Assembly: GCA_034231615.1 (NCBI GenBank)
Contig: CM067322.1
Location: 67,317,354-67,381,353, forward strand
Origin: Meghimatium bilineatum
Taxonomy: Eukaryota > Mollusca > Gastropoda > Stylommatophora > Philomycidae
DNA: 64,000 nucleotides
Direction of reading: 5' to 3'
Shown: positions 1 to 14,200 of the stretch, in pieces
Numbering within the stretch: position 1 is the stretch's first letter
Layout of the letters: every line of letters begins with the position of its first letter
The notes under the pieces: model-generated
Databases searched by the model: none
What the model was told of the DNA's origin: nothing
The model's input: only the letters and a program-made list of their open reading frames with translations
Made by a program: the position numbers and the translations under genes

Positions 1-172
1 GAAGGCAACAGAGACAGAGGGTGACAACGTGAGAAAATATTAGACAGTTTGACAGCCTGGCACGGCAAGGAAACAATAACGACCTTGATACATAAATACT
101 GTGGACAGAGAGCTGTGGAGAGCCATGACCGCCTACGCCAGCCAGCATGGCACCTGATGATAATGATGAGGT
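1..172 (+). mobile_element. RTE-type LINE, 3' end (cut by window edge)
   Basis: The sequence reads as the last codons of a reverse transcriptase ORF: a GNRDRG stretch, then WHGKETITTLIHK, then a frame-shifted form of WRAMTAYA. It ends in TGATGATAATGATGAG. The copy at 40743-41209 has the same 3' end, apart from an internal deletion. Stop codons and frameshifts make it dead. Confidence 0.75.
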
Positions 173-189
173 GTGGAAATCTATGTTAT

Positions 190-676
190 CAGAGTTGCCA
201 TATTAGAAATAAAGGAAGCAATGTTTTAAATAATAATTTTCCGATAAAAAAAATATTTTCACCCCCTTTTCATCTTTACAACCTTCTTGTATCACTCTCA
301 TACACAAACAAAGCTTACACCAATATATGGAGTATTCAATTATTTATTTACTATTTTAAATCTCTAATAATAAAAAAGTTATTATACTTTTCAAACAGTA
401 ACACTCATGTTTGTTTGTGCTTGTTTTTTTGTTAAAATATGTCATTACCACTTTCTCGTATCTATTGTATCACACATACAAAAAAAACAAATTACACACA
501 TATTTACAGTATGCAATTCTTTATTAACACATGCACAAATTATTTTTAAATCTCTAAGATTAAATAAATATATTGCATTTTCTAAAAAAATAAAAAAAAA
601 TAACACAAACACAAATTTTCAAAAAATTCCAGTGGCTAGGGAAAGATTGTGTTATTCTGATCCGGCATGTTAAAAG
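190..676 (+). mobile_element. TTAA-flanked MITE-like element, 3' part
   Basis: AT-rich sequence ending in a TTAA at 677-680 (terminus gttaaaagttaa). It shares blocks such as catctttacaaccttct and ctctaaaaacaaa-like motifs with the 3' half of the TTAA element at 44881-48977, including the internal near-duplication of the terminal ~150 bp. The left side abuts the LINE end at 1-172, which may have inserted in it. Confidence 0.55.
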
Positions 677-869
677 TTAAACTATAAGTTACTGTAGTAA
701 AATGTATGTCTATATTATTCAAATACAGGTTTGTGTAAATCTGTGCAGTCATGGACCAATGCACAAGTCCCCATTTATCAAGGACATAACACTTCTTCAG
801 TGTCTCTGTGCTGATTTTTAAAATATAGACATCTGTGCGATAGTCCTTGTCTATGTAGGTGATTTCTCA

Positions 870-1552
870 GTATGTTCTCATACATGTCATGAAGCACAAT
901 ATGTTCTCATACATGTCATGAAGCACATTATGTTCTCATACATGTCATGAAGCACATTATGTTCTCATACATGTCATGAAGCACATTATGTTCTCATACA
1001 TGTCATGAAGCACATTATGTTCTCATGCATGTCATGAAGCACATTATGTTCTCATGCATGTCATGAAGCACATTATGTTCTCATGCATGTCATGAAGCAC
1101 ATTATGTTCTCATGCATGTCATGAAGCACATTATGTTCTCATACATGTCATGAAGCACATTATGTTCTCATACATGTCATGAAGCACATTATGTTCTCAT
1201 ACATGTCATGAAGCACAATATGTTCTCATGCATGTCATGAAGCACATTATGTTCTCATACATGTCATGAAGCACATTATGTTCTCATGCATGTCATGAAG
1301 CACATTATGTTCTCATACATGTCATGAAGCACATTATGTTCTCATGCATGTCATGAAGCACATTATGTTCTCATACATGTCATGAAGCACATTATGTTCT
1401 CATACATGTCATGAAGCACATTATGTTATCATACATGTCATGAAGCACATTATGTTCTCATACATGTCATGAAGCACATTATGTTCTCATACATGTCATG
1501 AAGCACATTATGTTCTCATACATGTCATGAAGCACATTATGTTCTCATACAT
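870..1552 (+). repeat. 29-bp minisatellite, about 23 copies
   Basis: Head-to-tail copies of a 29-bp unit reading atgttctcatacatgtcatg followed by aagcacatt. Copies differ mainly at one site (cataCATG versus catGCATG), with a few cacaat and ttatca variants. It lies in a CCDC88 intron. Confidence 0.97.
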
Positions 1553-1659
1553 TCAAGATAGTGATAGTTATCTCTTAACTGATTTTCCTATTAATTCAAG
1601 ACTGATGGCATAAAACACTCACATTTGTGTTCATCTTTGACTGACATATATCCATGTAG

Positions 1660-1835
1660 ATCAGAGGCAGGCAACCTATTTTGGGACAATGGGTCAGATT
1701 GACTTTTCTTTATGTGATAAGGGACCAGAAACTTCTTTGGAGCTCTAAGTAGTATTTTCTTAATTCTGGGCCAGCACTTTCAGATCAGCCTGGTGGATCA
1801 GAACAAAATTACTGACCGTATTTTGTCCACCACTG
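1660..1835. mobile_element. hAT-like MITE (degenerate)
   Basis: The left end reads CAGAGGCAGGCAACC. The right end is the degenerate inverse (GTGGTGGACAAAATACGG on the minus strand). These resemble the CAGnGGTGGGCAAACTACGG terminal repeats of widespread hAT elements. No convincing 8-bp duplication remains. Confidence 0.5.
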
Positions 1836-1879
1836 ATATTGATTCTTGAATCCACAGTTCTGTTAATGATGTATATGTT

Positions 1880-2020
1880 GAGCTATTGCCGCTAATAATA
1901 CAGCGACACAATGCATTTTCATTCTCTTGACTACATCCTGCTGGAAATCTAGTAGAACCATTGTCCTGCTACCAGAGAGAACCAGTGGGTGTTTGAGAAT
2001 GAACGCTAAGAAGAATTCAC
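1880..2020 (+). mobile_element. GAA-tailed SINE, type A copy
   Basis: Shares the core gacacaatgcatttt...cattctcttgactacatcctg...gtttgagaatgaacgctaagaagaa with about a dozen other copies here. It ends 79 bp before the donor side of exon 2099-2226. Confidence 0.75.
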
Positions 2021-2098
2021 AGTTGAGAAATTAAAAACACAACTACCTCCCTTTACAAGAATTTTTAACAAGAAACAGAAGAAAGTCATCTGACTTAC

Positions 2099-2226
2099 TT
2101 TGCATCCTTGGTCTGTTCAGCCATACTCAGTTTCTCTGTGTCTATTCCCACTTTCTCCAGTTCACAATTTAGCTGATCCAACTCATTGCTTAATGCCTGG
2201 GAGTGAATCTTTTCATTTATAAGGTC
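2099..2226 (-). CDS. CCDC88: CCDC88 exon: coiled coil, last exon in window
   Basis: Exon of 128 nt, phase 0 to 2, acceptor aatttctag, donor gtaagt. It encodes DLINEKIHSQALSNELDQLN and CELEKVGIDTEKLS, matching girdin DLVSEKLKTQQMNNDLEKLTHELEKIGLNKE. The donor is intact and the reading frame stays open, so the gene continues below position 1. Confidence 0.9.
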
Positions 2227-5200
2227 CTAGAAATTCAGAATCAAATAAATCACTTCATTTCATGGTTTAATATTTTTTTTTTCTCTATTGGCATAATCTA
2301 ACTGAACCTAGATAAGCAACATCTTGACACCTGTGTGTTGCAGGGGCCCAAAAGGGAAAAAAGCATAGCAACACTATTACATGCATGTCATAAAAGGTGA
2401 CTAAGGAAGTTTTAGGTTGGATTCAACTGCCCTATACCATATATGGTCAAAGTGAACCAGAAGCCATGCTGAAGTCGGATATGTCAGGCTAAAAAGCTCA
2501 GATATTGTAACCATAGCACAATGTATTTCATTCTCTGGACTACATCCTGTTAATTTGTAGGAGTTTGAAAATGAATGCATCATAAAAACTGAAAATTGTG
2601 GCCTGAATGTAGGTAAAATATAATAGCACTGCTGCCGGCCATACAATGCATTAGAGATTCCCATACACAGACTCTGCTGGGAGTGTGAACAAGCACTATT
2701 TCATCTGCAGTATGTCTCAAGATTTCAAGAAAGTCACTGCAAAATCATCTCCAGAGAGAAGGCTGACCAGCTTATGACATTGCACCATACAGACATAAAA
2801 AAATGGACATTTGGGGCTTAACAGTTCTGGAAAACTTCCTATCAAATAAAGAATGTCGGAGAAACATAAATCAGGAGGTGAGAAAGTACAGCTCCATTGC
2901 TTAGCATAGGGAATAAGTGTGAGAAACTAACAGTCTCCCTGTGGGTTCTATTATCATCATCACTTACTGTAACAATTTATTATAAAGACTTGATATTCCA
3001 CAAGGTGTTTGACACATATATAATATGAAACACATACTGTTATATGTTAATGGAATACCTCTCTAAGAGCTGCTAATGTCCTTCTATCTGTGTTCAGCTC
3101 TTGTAGAAGTTCCTTGTTCTCCTTTTCCAAGTCCCTCACCTTGTAGCATGTTTCCTTCATCTTCTCTGCAGACTGTTTTACACACTTGTACTCTTGATTC
3201 AAGCTTGTGAACCTAGCATTAATGTCATCCAGAGACGAATCCTTTAGTTCAGATGCTTGTTTCAGTTTCCTATATACATCAGAAACAAAACAAATGACTA
3301 AAAACATATAAATATGTATCATCAAAAAAAACCAAAATAAAACTATTGAATCAATTTGAGATATACAAGAGAATGATGCCATTTAACAATCATAGAGACA
3401 ACATATCCCAAACATATACCAGTACGGGATCTTCCCAATTTAAAAAAAAGAGATATTTCAACTTGGCCAACTGGCTTCTCATACCAAACCTTCCTGACCA
3501 TGGTAACATTTACAAAATTTCACATAAAAAATGGAAGAACAGGGAAATATTTCAGCAGGCCTAAAAGTGAAGTAAAGATTAGTACCATTGTGACCTGCCA
3601 GATAAGTCGCAAGAAGTGACTGCGGTTGGTTGTATATCAAATTGGCTACCTCCTCCTCTAGTCAGTGCAACTAAAAATAATTTGTAAGAGTTGTATTTGT
3701 TGGGTGAACAGTGTAGATATTACAACCAAGTTGTAAACCATGATGCAATACATTTCATTCTTTGGACTAAACCCTGCTAATGTTGAACAGCATTGAGAAT
3801 GAACAGAGAGCAAAAACATTTATCTATGCTTTCTAGACTACCCAAAAGCATTTTCCAAAGTGAAAAAAGTAAGACCTTTCTGACACTTAATAAGTACGGA
3901 TGGAAAAAATGTTAAGACAATAGAGAATATACATTGAGAGCAGGAATCTGTGATTAGATTTGAAGGAAAACTGAGTATGATATACATTGAGAGCAGGAAA
4001 TCTATGACTGGATTTGAAGAGCTGAGTATATTTGGAACAATTAACACAGGAGTTGCACAGGATGAGTTTGTAAGGAAAAGATTTGTTTCTCCTTTATATT
4101 CTATGATTTTTCGGAATGTAACAATATTACAAGGAAAGGAGATATGTTACATATATATAAAACATCTCCTATGATAAATGATGTGTCAAGATGGACCATA
4201 CCTGTTTGTCGATCCTTGTCTCACAATCTCATTATTTTATCTAATTATATATATTTTTATAGGTCTTATTCTACATTTTATTGCCAAATATTGATTTTTT
4301 GCTTACCTATTCTCTTTTTCCATGACAGCTTTGTCTTTCTGCAGTCGCTGTACCTCCATTTCTAACTGTGAGGCTTCTGTGTCCTTGCCCTCTAACCTCT
4401 TCGCTGTTACTCTGAGAGTTTCTAGTTCCTTGCTGATCTTCTCATTATCCGCCTCTATGTCCATGTTGTCCTCTTCTAGTTGGTGAAGCCTCCTCATAGT
4501 CACCTCTAAACTCTTCTGCAGACGCTATATAAAGAAATATGAGAACTTATCATTTGTTTCAAAGCATTGCTAAATGACAGTCCTATGTTCAATAGTGTTA
4601 TCTAAATAGTGTTAATAAATGACAAAAAGATAATAAAAACGATGAAGAGCACCTTTGACATCCTGACAAAATTATTTATTTTCAAACAATTGATGACCAG
4701 AGATTCTCACAACACAACAATACTAATGATGAATATGATACAAGAATTAAGCGCAATGCAGAATGAGCAGTGTGTAAAACGAGCAAGTCATGAGAACCAC
4801 CAACATGCATGCTCTCCTATATCCACTAGGGAAGACTGAACACCTATGTCTTGCCATGACTATAATGTCAGCTCATAACCAATATCAACTTATAACCAAT
4901 TGGCGAACAATATGAGTTATCCTATAATCAGTGATGAGCCAAAATCCATGCAAAATGAGCTAAAAGTGCTACATGTAGAGCTAAAATAAAGTACTGTGTG
5001 TGTGTTCATCCATCACAAGTGATGATGACCATTTTTACATTCATTTTTGAAAATTCAGTTAGAATTATGACCATGCGTAATAGTTGTAGATGGCAAATGA
5101 GCCCTATTCGAGCTGTAAATGTTTTTGGACAGTCCGGACATGGAACGACGACTTTAGGCGGATTTTGGTCTATAGGTGACTTTCTAGCTACTCTCCGCTG

Positions 5201-8200
5201 TTGGGCTGCAGCATTTTTCCTCATTTCCAAGATGATGCGCTCTTTTTGTGCAATAAATAAAGTACTACTTGGAGGTAGGCAGGTAGGTGATGAGTTTTCC
5301 TCTACTTTTGAGAGGCGCAACTCTTTCAACCAGTGGACAATGTCCAAGTAGCTATATGAGGACACACAACTTTAAAGTATTAGAGGTAACAGAGACCTCT
5401 AAAGTAAACGTGCTACTACTTGGAGTTCCTAAAAAAATTATTATTTTTGCCCCATATCACAAGCGATACGTTCTATCTGGCCTACCAACAAAAAAAAAGG
5501 TTGCCTACATCTGCTCTAAATGATGTTCAAACATGGGCAATGAACAAGCAGTTGGGAGACAGTATTGACTTTAGTGATATACAGAAAGGTAGCATGCATT
5601 TCAAGACCAAGGATACTTCTTCCTCTTCTTCTTCTGTAAAAAGTTTCCTATGTTTTAGAAGTCTATACAGGCAGAAGAGTCGCCTCTGTAAATTCAGTAA
5701 ACAGCAGCAGGTCCTCACTGTTGCCCCACAGCTTTACCTGTCTCTAGGGGCCATGTTTGCAGAATGTATTCTGGAGTCTAGGGCCCTTTCAACATGAACA
5801 TTGGTCATTTTGGACCTTTAGTTTGTGTGGAGATGTTCTTGTAGTCTACTGTATCTTCTGCAGAGCCTAAAGACAGTTGTCGGCTGTGCTTTGTTCAACT
5901 TTAAGATGGAGTCTTGTGGAAAGTTGTTGCCTGATCTCTGAATGCACTTTTGTATATTCTTTTTGAGAGTTTTTGCTTCACTCAGTGATATTCTGTGAAG
6001 AAATTGTTCCTTATTTTGTACCTGCTTTTGTCAATCTGTCCACTGCCTCATTTACTGAGGCAATTCTGCAGTGTACAGAGTCCACTTCAGTCCTACTTTG
6101 TTGTTAGTATACAGTTGACTTAAAAGTTCTGCTGCTATTTTTGTTAGGAGATATTCAGGTTCATATTGGTCATATTACATGCAATCACACAAGAAGACTA
6201 TGTTTACTCTTTTAAGTCTCTGTTCCTCTAGTGCCTTTGATGCTTCTAAGATTGATTGTAGCTCAGCCCTGTAGTTTGTTGATAATCTGCCTATAGCTAT
6301 TGAAGGTTCTATTTTTTGGGTTGTTTGGTATAAGCATTTGTATCCCAGCTCCTCTTTTCCTTATTGAATCCTTTGATGATCTGTCTGTGAAGACAGGAAT
6401 CCACTGTTGAGTTGGGATATTGGGTGTCTATGTGATAAAGTATTTTTGCTCTGAGAGCAGTAGGAGTCTCTATAATCTGATCTCAATGCCTGGGATTGTA
6501 AGTTTTGCAGTATATATGTGTGAGGTGTTTGTGATATGTTGTAATATGCTTCTAGCTCTTCCCATTTCTCCAGTTGTTGTTGGTTATTTCTTCACTGGTT
6601 TTCATAAGTTTTTTTGATAGGTTAATGAAACCTGGTTTTCAGTCAAATTTTTGCAGGTTCATTATTCTCATGAATAGGGTGATGTTTCAGATATCTATAT
6701 TTTTCAGTCATTATTGTAATTTTTCATCTTTGAAGTCTGTTCAATTTTGTAATCCTGCTATTGCTTCCTTTTGTCATGATAGGTATGCTCCTGTAATAAT
6801 TACTGCATTATAAATTTTATCCAGCTTCTATCTATCTCTTGTGTCATGTGACATATTCCTTCCAGAACGTTGTCTTCCCAATGAACTCTCTGAACCTCTC
6901 TCTGTCTTGGGCGATGTGGCTTGCATTTTCTAGCGATGTATTCATGTTATCTTTAATGTCGTCAGTTCATAGTCTTCTTAGTCTGCCCTTTCTCCTCTAC
7001 CCAGGTACTCTTCCCTCCATTATTTGTCTTTCTAAACAGTTGTGTCTCTTTATATTGTAGCTTCTGCCAAAAAAGCCGACTAGAACGAATGTGTTCTCGT
7101 TATGGTGCTCGATTAACGGTTGTTCCTTCCTGAAAGTAATGGCAACCTACGGGAATATTGTGCCTAGAAATTTCTATCTCTTGTCTTTTCCACAAATGCC
7201 ATTAGGTGTCGTGGGGAGTTGAAGTTTTTTGTCTTTGGCCATCTTTGTTGTGATTGCCATAGTCAGGCTGAGGTTTTTAACAATCGTGCTTATTGAATCT
7301 TCCCATTTAGTTATTGGTGTTCCTATTTCCTTGTAACTGTTCTTTCTGCTATTGTATGCCTGGTTGTGATGGTTCTATTCATATAAAGTGTGCAAACTAG
7401 TTGATCTGCTGCCTATCTATATACTGTTTGCATGATATGGTCTTTACTATCTGTTTGATGTCTTTATTTCTTATTTGGTCTCTTCTGATGATTTTTACAG
7501 CCTTTCTCAGACATTTCATCTCACATGTTGTAATCTTTCTCAAGAGTGTATTTGTCAGGGGTCATGTCTGGCACTGGTAACATAGTGTTGGAATAAAAAT
7601 GGTGTGTATTATCTGTAGTTTGGTTGCCATGTTAATTGCTGACAGTGGTGACAGTTGGTATGTTACAGGATTTAGGAACGTTATGTGAATTGTATTATCT
7701 ATTGTCTTTCCACAGGTGAATGATGGTGAGTCGTATTCGTATCCACACTTGCCATTAAGCGTAGGAGTGGGAGCCTCAGTCATTGTTCCAAGGACAGATG
7801 TGTCATCTTGGTTGTATTGAGCCCATCTTTGTTCCAGGTTATCTATCCACCGTTTTCTTAGTCTACATTTGGCTCTATATCCGGATAATCTTTGTTATAC
7901 GCTCTTATTGATATTTGGTTTGGGTTCATTCTCATAAAGAGACTCAACTATTTTACTTGCTGTCTTTCTATATACTCAATACATGATATTATATACCTAC
8001 TCTTTCCCAATTTCATTCATTTTATCTAGTTTAGCAACCATCGCAGCATTTCTTAGACACTTCATTTCACATGTAATGATTTTACTCTGCTGCAAGACTA
8101 TTAAAGACCATGTTTGACATTGGTAGCAGAGTTTTGATATAAAAATTGTTATTTTAAATTGTTATAAATCTTTTGCTTTCCATCTCGATTTTTCAGTGAA

Positions 8201-11200
8201 GAAAGTAATGGAGAAAGTTGGTAAATCATTGTATTTGCTTTCTGACATCTTGTTTCCATTTTTCTGTCTAACTTCCATTTTTTGAAAAAAGGCTGCCTTG
8301 ATATTTTAATTCTTTGGCTTGCTTCACTATGATGTTATCTATTGTTATATCAATTAGTGTTGCAGATTTGCTAATTTTCTGAGTTGTGATTTGTAATAAA
8401 TTTCATATCAGTAAGCTGCATGAATCCAATTGTACAATTTCTCATATTCTGCTTTGAAAACCCTCTCCAGTTTTGTGTATGCAAGCCCAATGCTTTTGAA
8501 TCTGACTTCCAGACCTCTTCAATACCTTTTGTAATAAAATGAACAAAATTGACACTCACAAAAAGGCAGACTGCTGCACTTGTGATGACAATAAAAAAAA
8601 CCACAAATTCCCTACCTGATTCTCATTTGCCATATCTATGATCTCAAATTCCATTTGGTCTTGCTTCAATTTCTGAGTCTTCTGACCTTCCAACAGTTTC
8701 TTCACTTGCTGAAGTTCTTTGTTCAGATCCTCTTTTTCAGATTCCAACTCAAGTGCCCGATCTGATTCAGCCTTTAGAATCTCCAGCATTCTCTGTCGAG
8801 AAAAGTACACATTAGATAAAAACTTTGATTGAAGACAGATGTGTCAGGCCAATAAAATGGCAACACAATGCATTCCATTCTCTGAACTACATCCTGCTTG
8901 ATATACTGTAAAGATATGGAAAGGATTTACACAAGACTGAGAATTATGACATAATGTTACTTCAGAAAAAGTAAGTACACAAGACCGAGAGTAATAACAT
9001 AATGTTCCTTCAGAAAAAGTAAGTACACAAGACCGAGAGTAATAACATAATGTTCCTTCAGAAAAATTAAGTAGTTTTGTATATTCTGAAGTGATCTAAT
9101 ATTAATATTGTCAATAGTCATTTTACCTGCAGACGTTGATGCTCCAAAGTGAGACATATGTGATCTTGCTCAAGCTGTTCCTTTCTTTGAACTGCTGCCT
9201 GAAGAGTTTCTACTGTTTTCTGTAGCTTACGATTCTCTACACTCATGTCAGAGTTCTCCTGTTCAATCGCTTCAAGTTTATCAGATGTATGTTGAAGAGT
9301 AGTTACCTACAATTTGGCCATTAAAAAAAGGTTTTGTTTACAAGTATGCAAGTAGAGACCATAGACATGATCATTTATCAAACAGTCTCTTCCTGAAGGT
9401 TAATGACATTGTATCCAGCCACTCAATATGCTAACACTGTATAAAAATACAAATCCATTTTTTAGAATTATCTTTATTTTGTTGCAATTTTACTTGAGTC
9501 AATTTTGACTTCGGCAGTAGTATGTATATATTGTCTTTTAACAATTATACTGAATGGTGTACATTGTAGGAAGGTCAGCATGTGTGCTGCAATCTGTTCA
9601 TCAGCACAGCTTGCACAGCACGCTAATCTTTTTTGTCACCTCCCTATTTGTGCCATGATCATTGTCTAACCATCAATTTGACCACAAACAAATTATACTG
9701 CTGCACAATTTTGATCTATATATTTCCTATGTGTTAACTTGATAGAACTGATCACATAAGCCTACAACAGCACACACAAAAGAGCTAGGTATTTCCAAAA
9801 CTGTAGCAACCTCTTTTAGTTGGTGAGCTTTCTTCTTCCTCGTTCTGCAAGGTCATCAGCATACACACTAGCCATACTTCTCTGGTAAGGGTTTGCTTTA
9901 TATCATTGACAAAGATCAGGAATAGACTAGGAGATGGGAACCTTTCCTGTGGAACACCATTCATCATTTGAAGCAATTTACTTCTTTTGCCTTGTAGTTG
10001 AACTAAAGCTTTTCTGTTAGGTACTCTTTTATCCAGGATAACATTCTGTGGGAGGTGCCGTTCTGCAGTAGTTTGAGAATTAGCCCTTGATTCTAGACTT
10101 TATCAAATGATTTTTCCATATCAGCCTAAATATTCAAGTGTGAATTTGTAAAATTGAAACATGTCCTCTATTTTCTGGATAATGAAGTTGACTTGGTCCT
10201 TAGTTGATCTGCACTTGCAGAAACTGTTTGTTCAAACATTACTAAGTTATTTGATTCTAGAAACCATGTGGGTCTGGAGTTGATTCTTTTCATTAGTTTG
10301 CAGATACATTTGATGAGACTTACTAGGTGATAGCTGTCTGTTTTGTTTTGAGGTTTATTTTGTTTTAGCATAGGGATTAGAATTATTTTCTTCCATATTT
10401 TGGGGTATCCTTTCTGATTTCCGACTAGCATCAAAGAGTTGTAGAAGCTTCTTCCTTGCAATGAACCAGAGGTGCTTAAAGCATATCATGAGAGATGTGA
10501 TCAGGTTTGGGTGACTATCTTTGATTTAACCCTTTTATGGAGTCTTCTAGTTCTTTAGTTAGTTTGCAGACCATTCCATCACTTGTTGGTGATGTCAAGG
10601 TTTGGTCCTTTTCTTTGATTTCTTCCTTTACTTCATTATCTCTTTGACGGCTGATAGTGTTGTCTTCTGTATTCCCAAATTATTTTGCTAGGACTTTTGC
10701 TGCATCTTTTCCTGTTTTAGTTCCATTATATGTCTCCAGAAAAATGTATGGTGTTCTACTTTCTTGCTGGTTTTGGGAGTTTAGCAATTTTCCAAAGTTG
10801 GCTAAATTCAGGGTTGTTCAAGTGGGATGGGGCTCAAATCTTCAAAGGATGTCAGAACCTTTATTACTGCCCACTAAAAAGTTTTCTTGTAATAACTTTG
10901 ATCAAAAGATTTGGTCTGATTAAAGTTAAAGCTAAAGTTAAATCATCACTTCCCATGTCAATTGTCAAAAGATGTTCAATAACATGGTCTATACAACACA
11001 CTTACATTCAGAGCATATAGATATATGTAAGACCTTCAGATTTGAAACATCTATAGACTTCTTATGCTGAAACTGCACATTTATGATCTTTCAAGCACAA
11101 CATATTTCTATTATTAGCTTAATAAAAAATTAATACTGAACTATGAACTCATTACAAAATTTGAATAGCTCAATCAAAGAAACTGGATTCTCAAAATTCA

Positions 11201-14200
11201 TTTTAGTATATTTTAATATGATTTTATGGAAAAAATACATACTTTACCTGAAATGATGAGCACAATCTGCATATTATTGTTTCATAAAGGAAACATTATT
11301 TTTATCATATATTGTCAAAATTATACCTTACTATTTTTTGTACTGTAACTTTTCATGTGAATACAACTTATAGAGGACATCACATTGATCAAATGAACTA
11401 TATAAAATAAAGTGTGATACCATAACATGACTTACTACTCCTGCAAAGAGGCAGTCTTCATAGAACTCTTCAACCCTTGACACTGCAAGGCATAAAGGGG
11501 TATAACAGGAAATGAAAAGAAAGAAGACTAACACCGTTCATCAAAATGTATGATAATCAAAATCAACCAATAAATAAATTGTTGATATACTTTATGATGC
11601 AGGTCAGCACTCTCCTTCTCCAAAAGTTGATTTTCCTGCTCCAGCTCTTGAACTCTTTGGGTCAGTTCCTGCAACTGGTGAGATGAACGCTGAAGCTGTC
11701 GGTTTTCAAACTCAAGCTTATTTAGTTGAGAATTCTTAGCAGCAACTGTTTCGTGAAGACGTTTGTTCTCTCTTTCCAAGTCTTTTACCTGAGTCATAAA
11801 AGAAAAATAACATTTGAAAAGTGATTTATGGAACAAATTACTGCAACAATTTCTACATTAGGCATTAGAACAAATATGGGCAATTAAATTCTTACTGCGC
11901 ACAGAAAACCATATTTATATAAATGTTAAAACTGTCACCTGTAAGTTGAAAGATGTGACAGATGGATTAGACATAAAAATGGATTAGACATAAAAAAAGA
12001 TACGGTGAGTTATGAACAAATGGTTCAGTACACGGTTAGCTCATAAATGCTCTGGTACCTAGTCAGTGGCTGACCAGAAACCACCTAACATTGTCTAATG
12101 CACCAGCTCAGTAGCGATAGCACCATTTCATGACCTTCTCAGAGCATAACCACCGGTACTCTACTTCTCAGTGGCTGGGTAAACAATGGGTGTAATTTTT
12201 ATTTCAAACCACGAATCACAGCAGGTGAGTAGCTCAACGCTACACTACCATAGCACTCAGATAGGACATACGGTCAGTTACTTTCAACATGCAGAAAATC
12301 ATAAATAAATATTGTTGAAAATAGATGTGATGAGCCAAAATGAGCACATTTTACAGGTGAAAATTCAAATACAGTTAGTAAACCAGAAATAAAAATTTTT
12401 TTACACTGAAATCACAAAGATAAATCTATCTTCTGTCTCTCTATGCTCCTTGGTTGAGGAGTATAAACATGAGCACCTGATTACTTCAACATGAGCACCT
12501 GATTACTTCATGTAAGGGCAGGTGCAGCTCAGAGAGATCTGAGAGACATTCATCTGAGTACGGTGGACTTGGACTGCTTTCTGTTTGAATATCCTTTCCA
12601 TAGATAGATTTCCTTACTTGGCTAGAGTGTTCTATCTACACTATACCTCCGCCACTTTAATGTCTGCTATCCAAGTATGCCCCCCTGTATCCATACTGTG
12701 GCCCACTGATAGGCAATTCACACCACGAGCTAACTAGTTGTGGATTGTGTCTGTGTATGACAGCTGTTTAGAGGGCCCTGTTGCTGCCTTATGTCAGTGA
12801 TATCCTCACGTCATGCATACTTGTGTTACCACAGTGATGGCAGTATGACAGATCTACCTAATAGGATGGATGCAGACTGGTCTGAGTGGTTGTGGTCATG
12901 AGCACAACAACATCTGTTCTTGGAAATAAATGATTAAATGCAGATCTTCTAGGTTCTCCCAGAACTTCCCTTCAATCTCTTCAGTTAAACTAAATCAAAT
13001 AAAGAAGTTAAACTTACAAGATCAACAAAATTCCCAACCACAAAATGGCCTAACCACTGTGGTTACTAACAGCTTAAGAGTATTACAGCAACGGGTGCAT
13101 GAAGAATATTAAATATGATCAAAAGTTCACATGCTTAACTCATGTATGTGAGGAACATATATCAACTTGTCATTTAAGAGTGAACAAACAAGGATCATTA
13201 TGGAAAATATTCGAGTTGACTTCTAATAGTAAATGTTGATAAATATAAAACATATTCAAGCTGAATTCTAATAGTAAATGTTGATAAATATAAAACATAT
13301 TCAAGCTGAATTCTAATAGTAAATGTTGATAAATATAAAACATATTCAAGCTGAATTCTAATAGTAAATGTTGATAAATATAAAACATATTCAAGCTGAA
13401 TTCTAATAGTAAATGTTGATAAATATAAAACATATTCAAGCTGAATTCTAAGAGTAAATGTTGATAGACAAAGAAAATATTCAAGTTAACTTCTATGATT
13501 AAATGTTCATGAACAAAGAAAGTATTCAAGCAGATTTCTAAAAGAGACATTCATGTTGATGAACAAAGAAAATATTCAAATTGACTTCTGACTAAAGGTC
13601 TACGAAAATAGAAACTATTCAAGTTGACTTCTGAGTGAACAAAGAAGATAAACATGGCTTTAGACATAAACAAGAAAGAAATCTACATGTAGAAAACTCT
13701 CATTTTTTAGCACTCATTCTCAAACTTCCACTGAAACTTATAACAGGTATCTTACTTTAAGATCATTTGACTTTTCACTTCTCTCTCTGAGCTGATGCAA
13801 TGCTTGAGACACCTGTTCTATTTCTCTCTCCAACTCATTAATATGTTGCTCTGACTTCTCATTTGAAGTGTCTAAAGCTTTCTGTAACCTGTCCCTTTCT
13901 TCTCTAGTGGAGGTCAACTCTATATTGATCTGAATTACTCGCTGAGAAGACTCATATGAGCTAGACTGGATCTTTTCTACCTGTTTAAACAAATTGCAAC
14001 AAACATGAACCTTTCTCCAGGATACAAAATAATTAAAGTTGTAATGTCTCTTTTCTTAAATTCATCTCAAACTCCCACCGGATCTCAGGGCATTGATCCT
14101 ACAAGATTTCCAGCAGGATATAGTCCAGAGAATGAAATGTGCTGTCTTTGAATTTTATCTGAGCCAATGGATAAACACATCTGACTTCAGCATTATATCT

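Noticed and set aside
870-1552. CRISPR-like array
   Set aside because: Units are contiguous 29-mers with no spacers, inside an intron of an animal gene; it is a minisatellite.
5000-10700. A single large LINE covering 5.0-10.7 kb on the minus strand
   Set aside because: CCDC88 exons at 8616-8792 and 9127-9306 lie between the RT part and the RNase H part, so these are separate insertions.
13170-13550. 126-codon minus frame made of 15-residue repeats
   Set aside because: It is a by-product of a 45-bp tandem repeat in an intron; the repeat flanks show no start context or gene structure.
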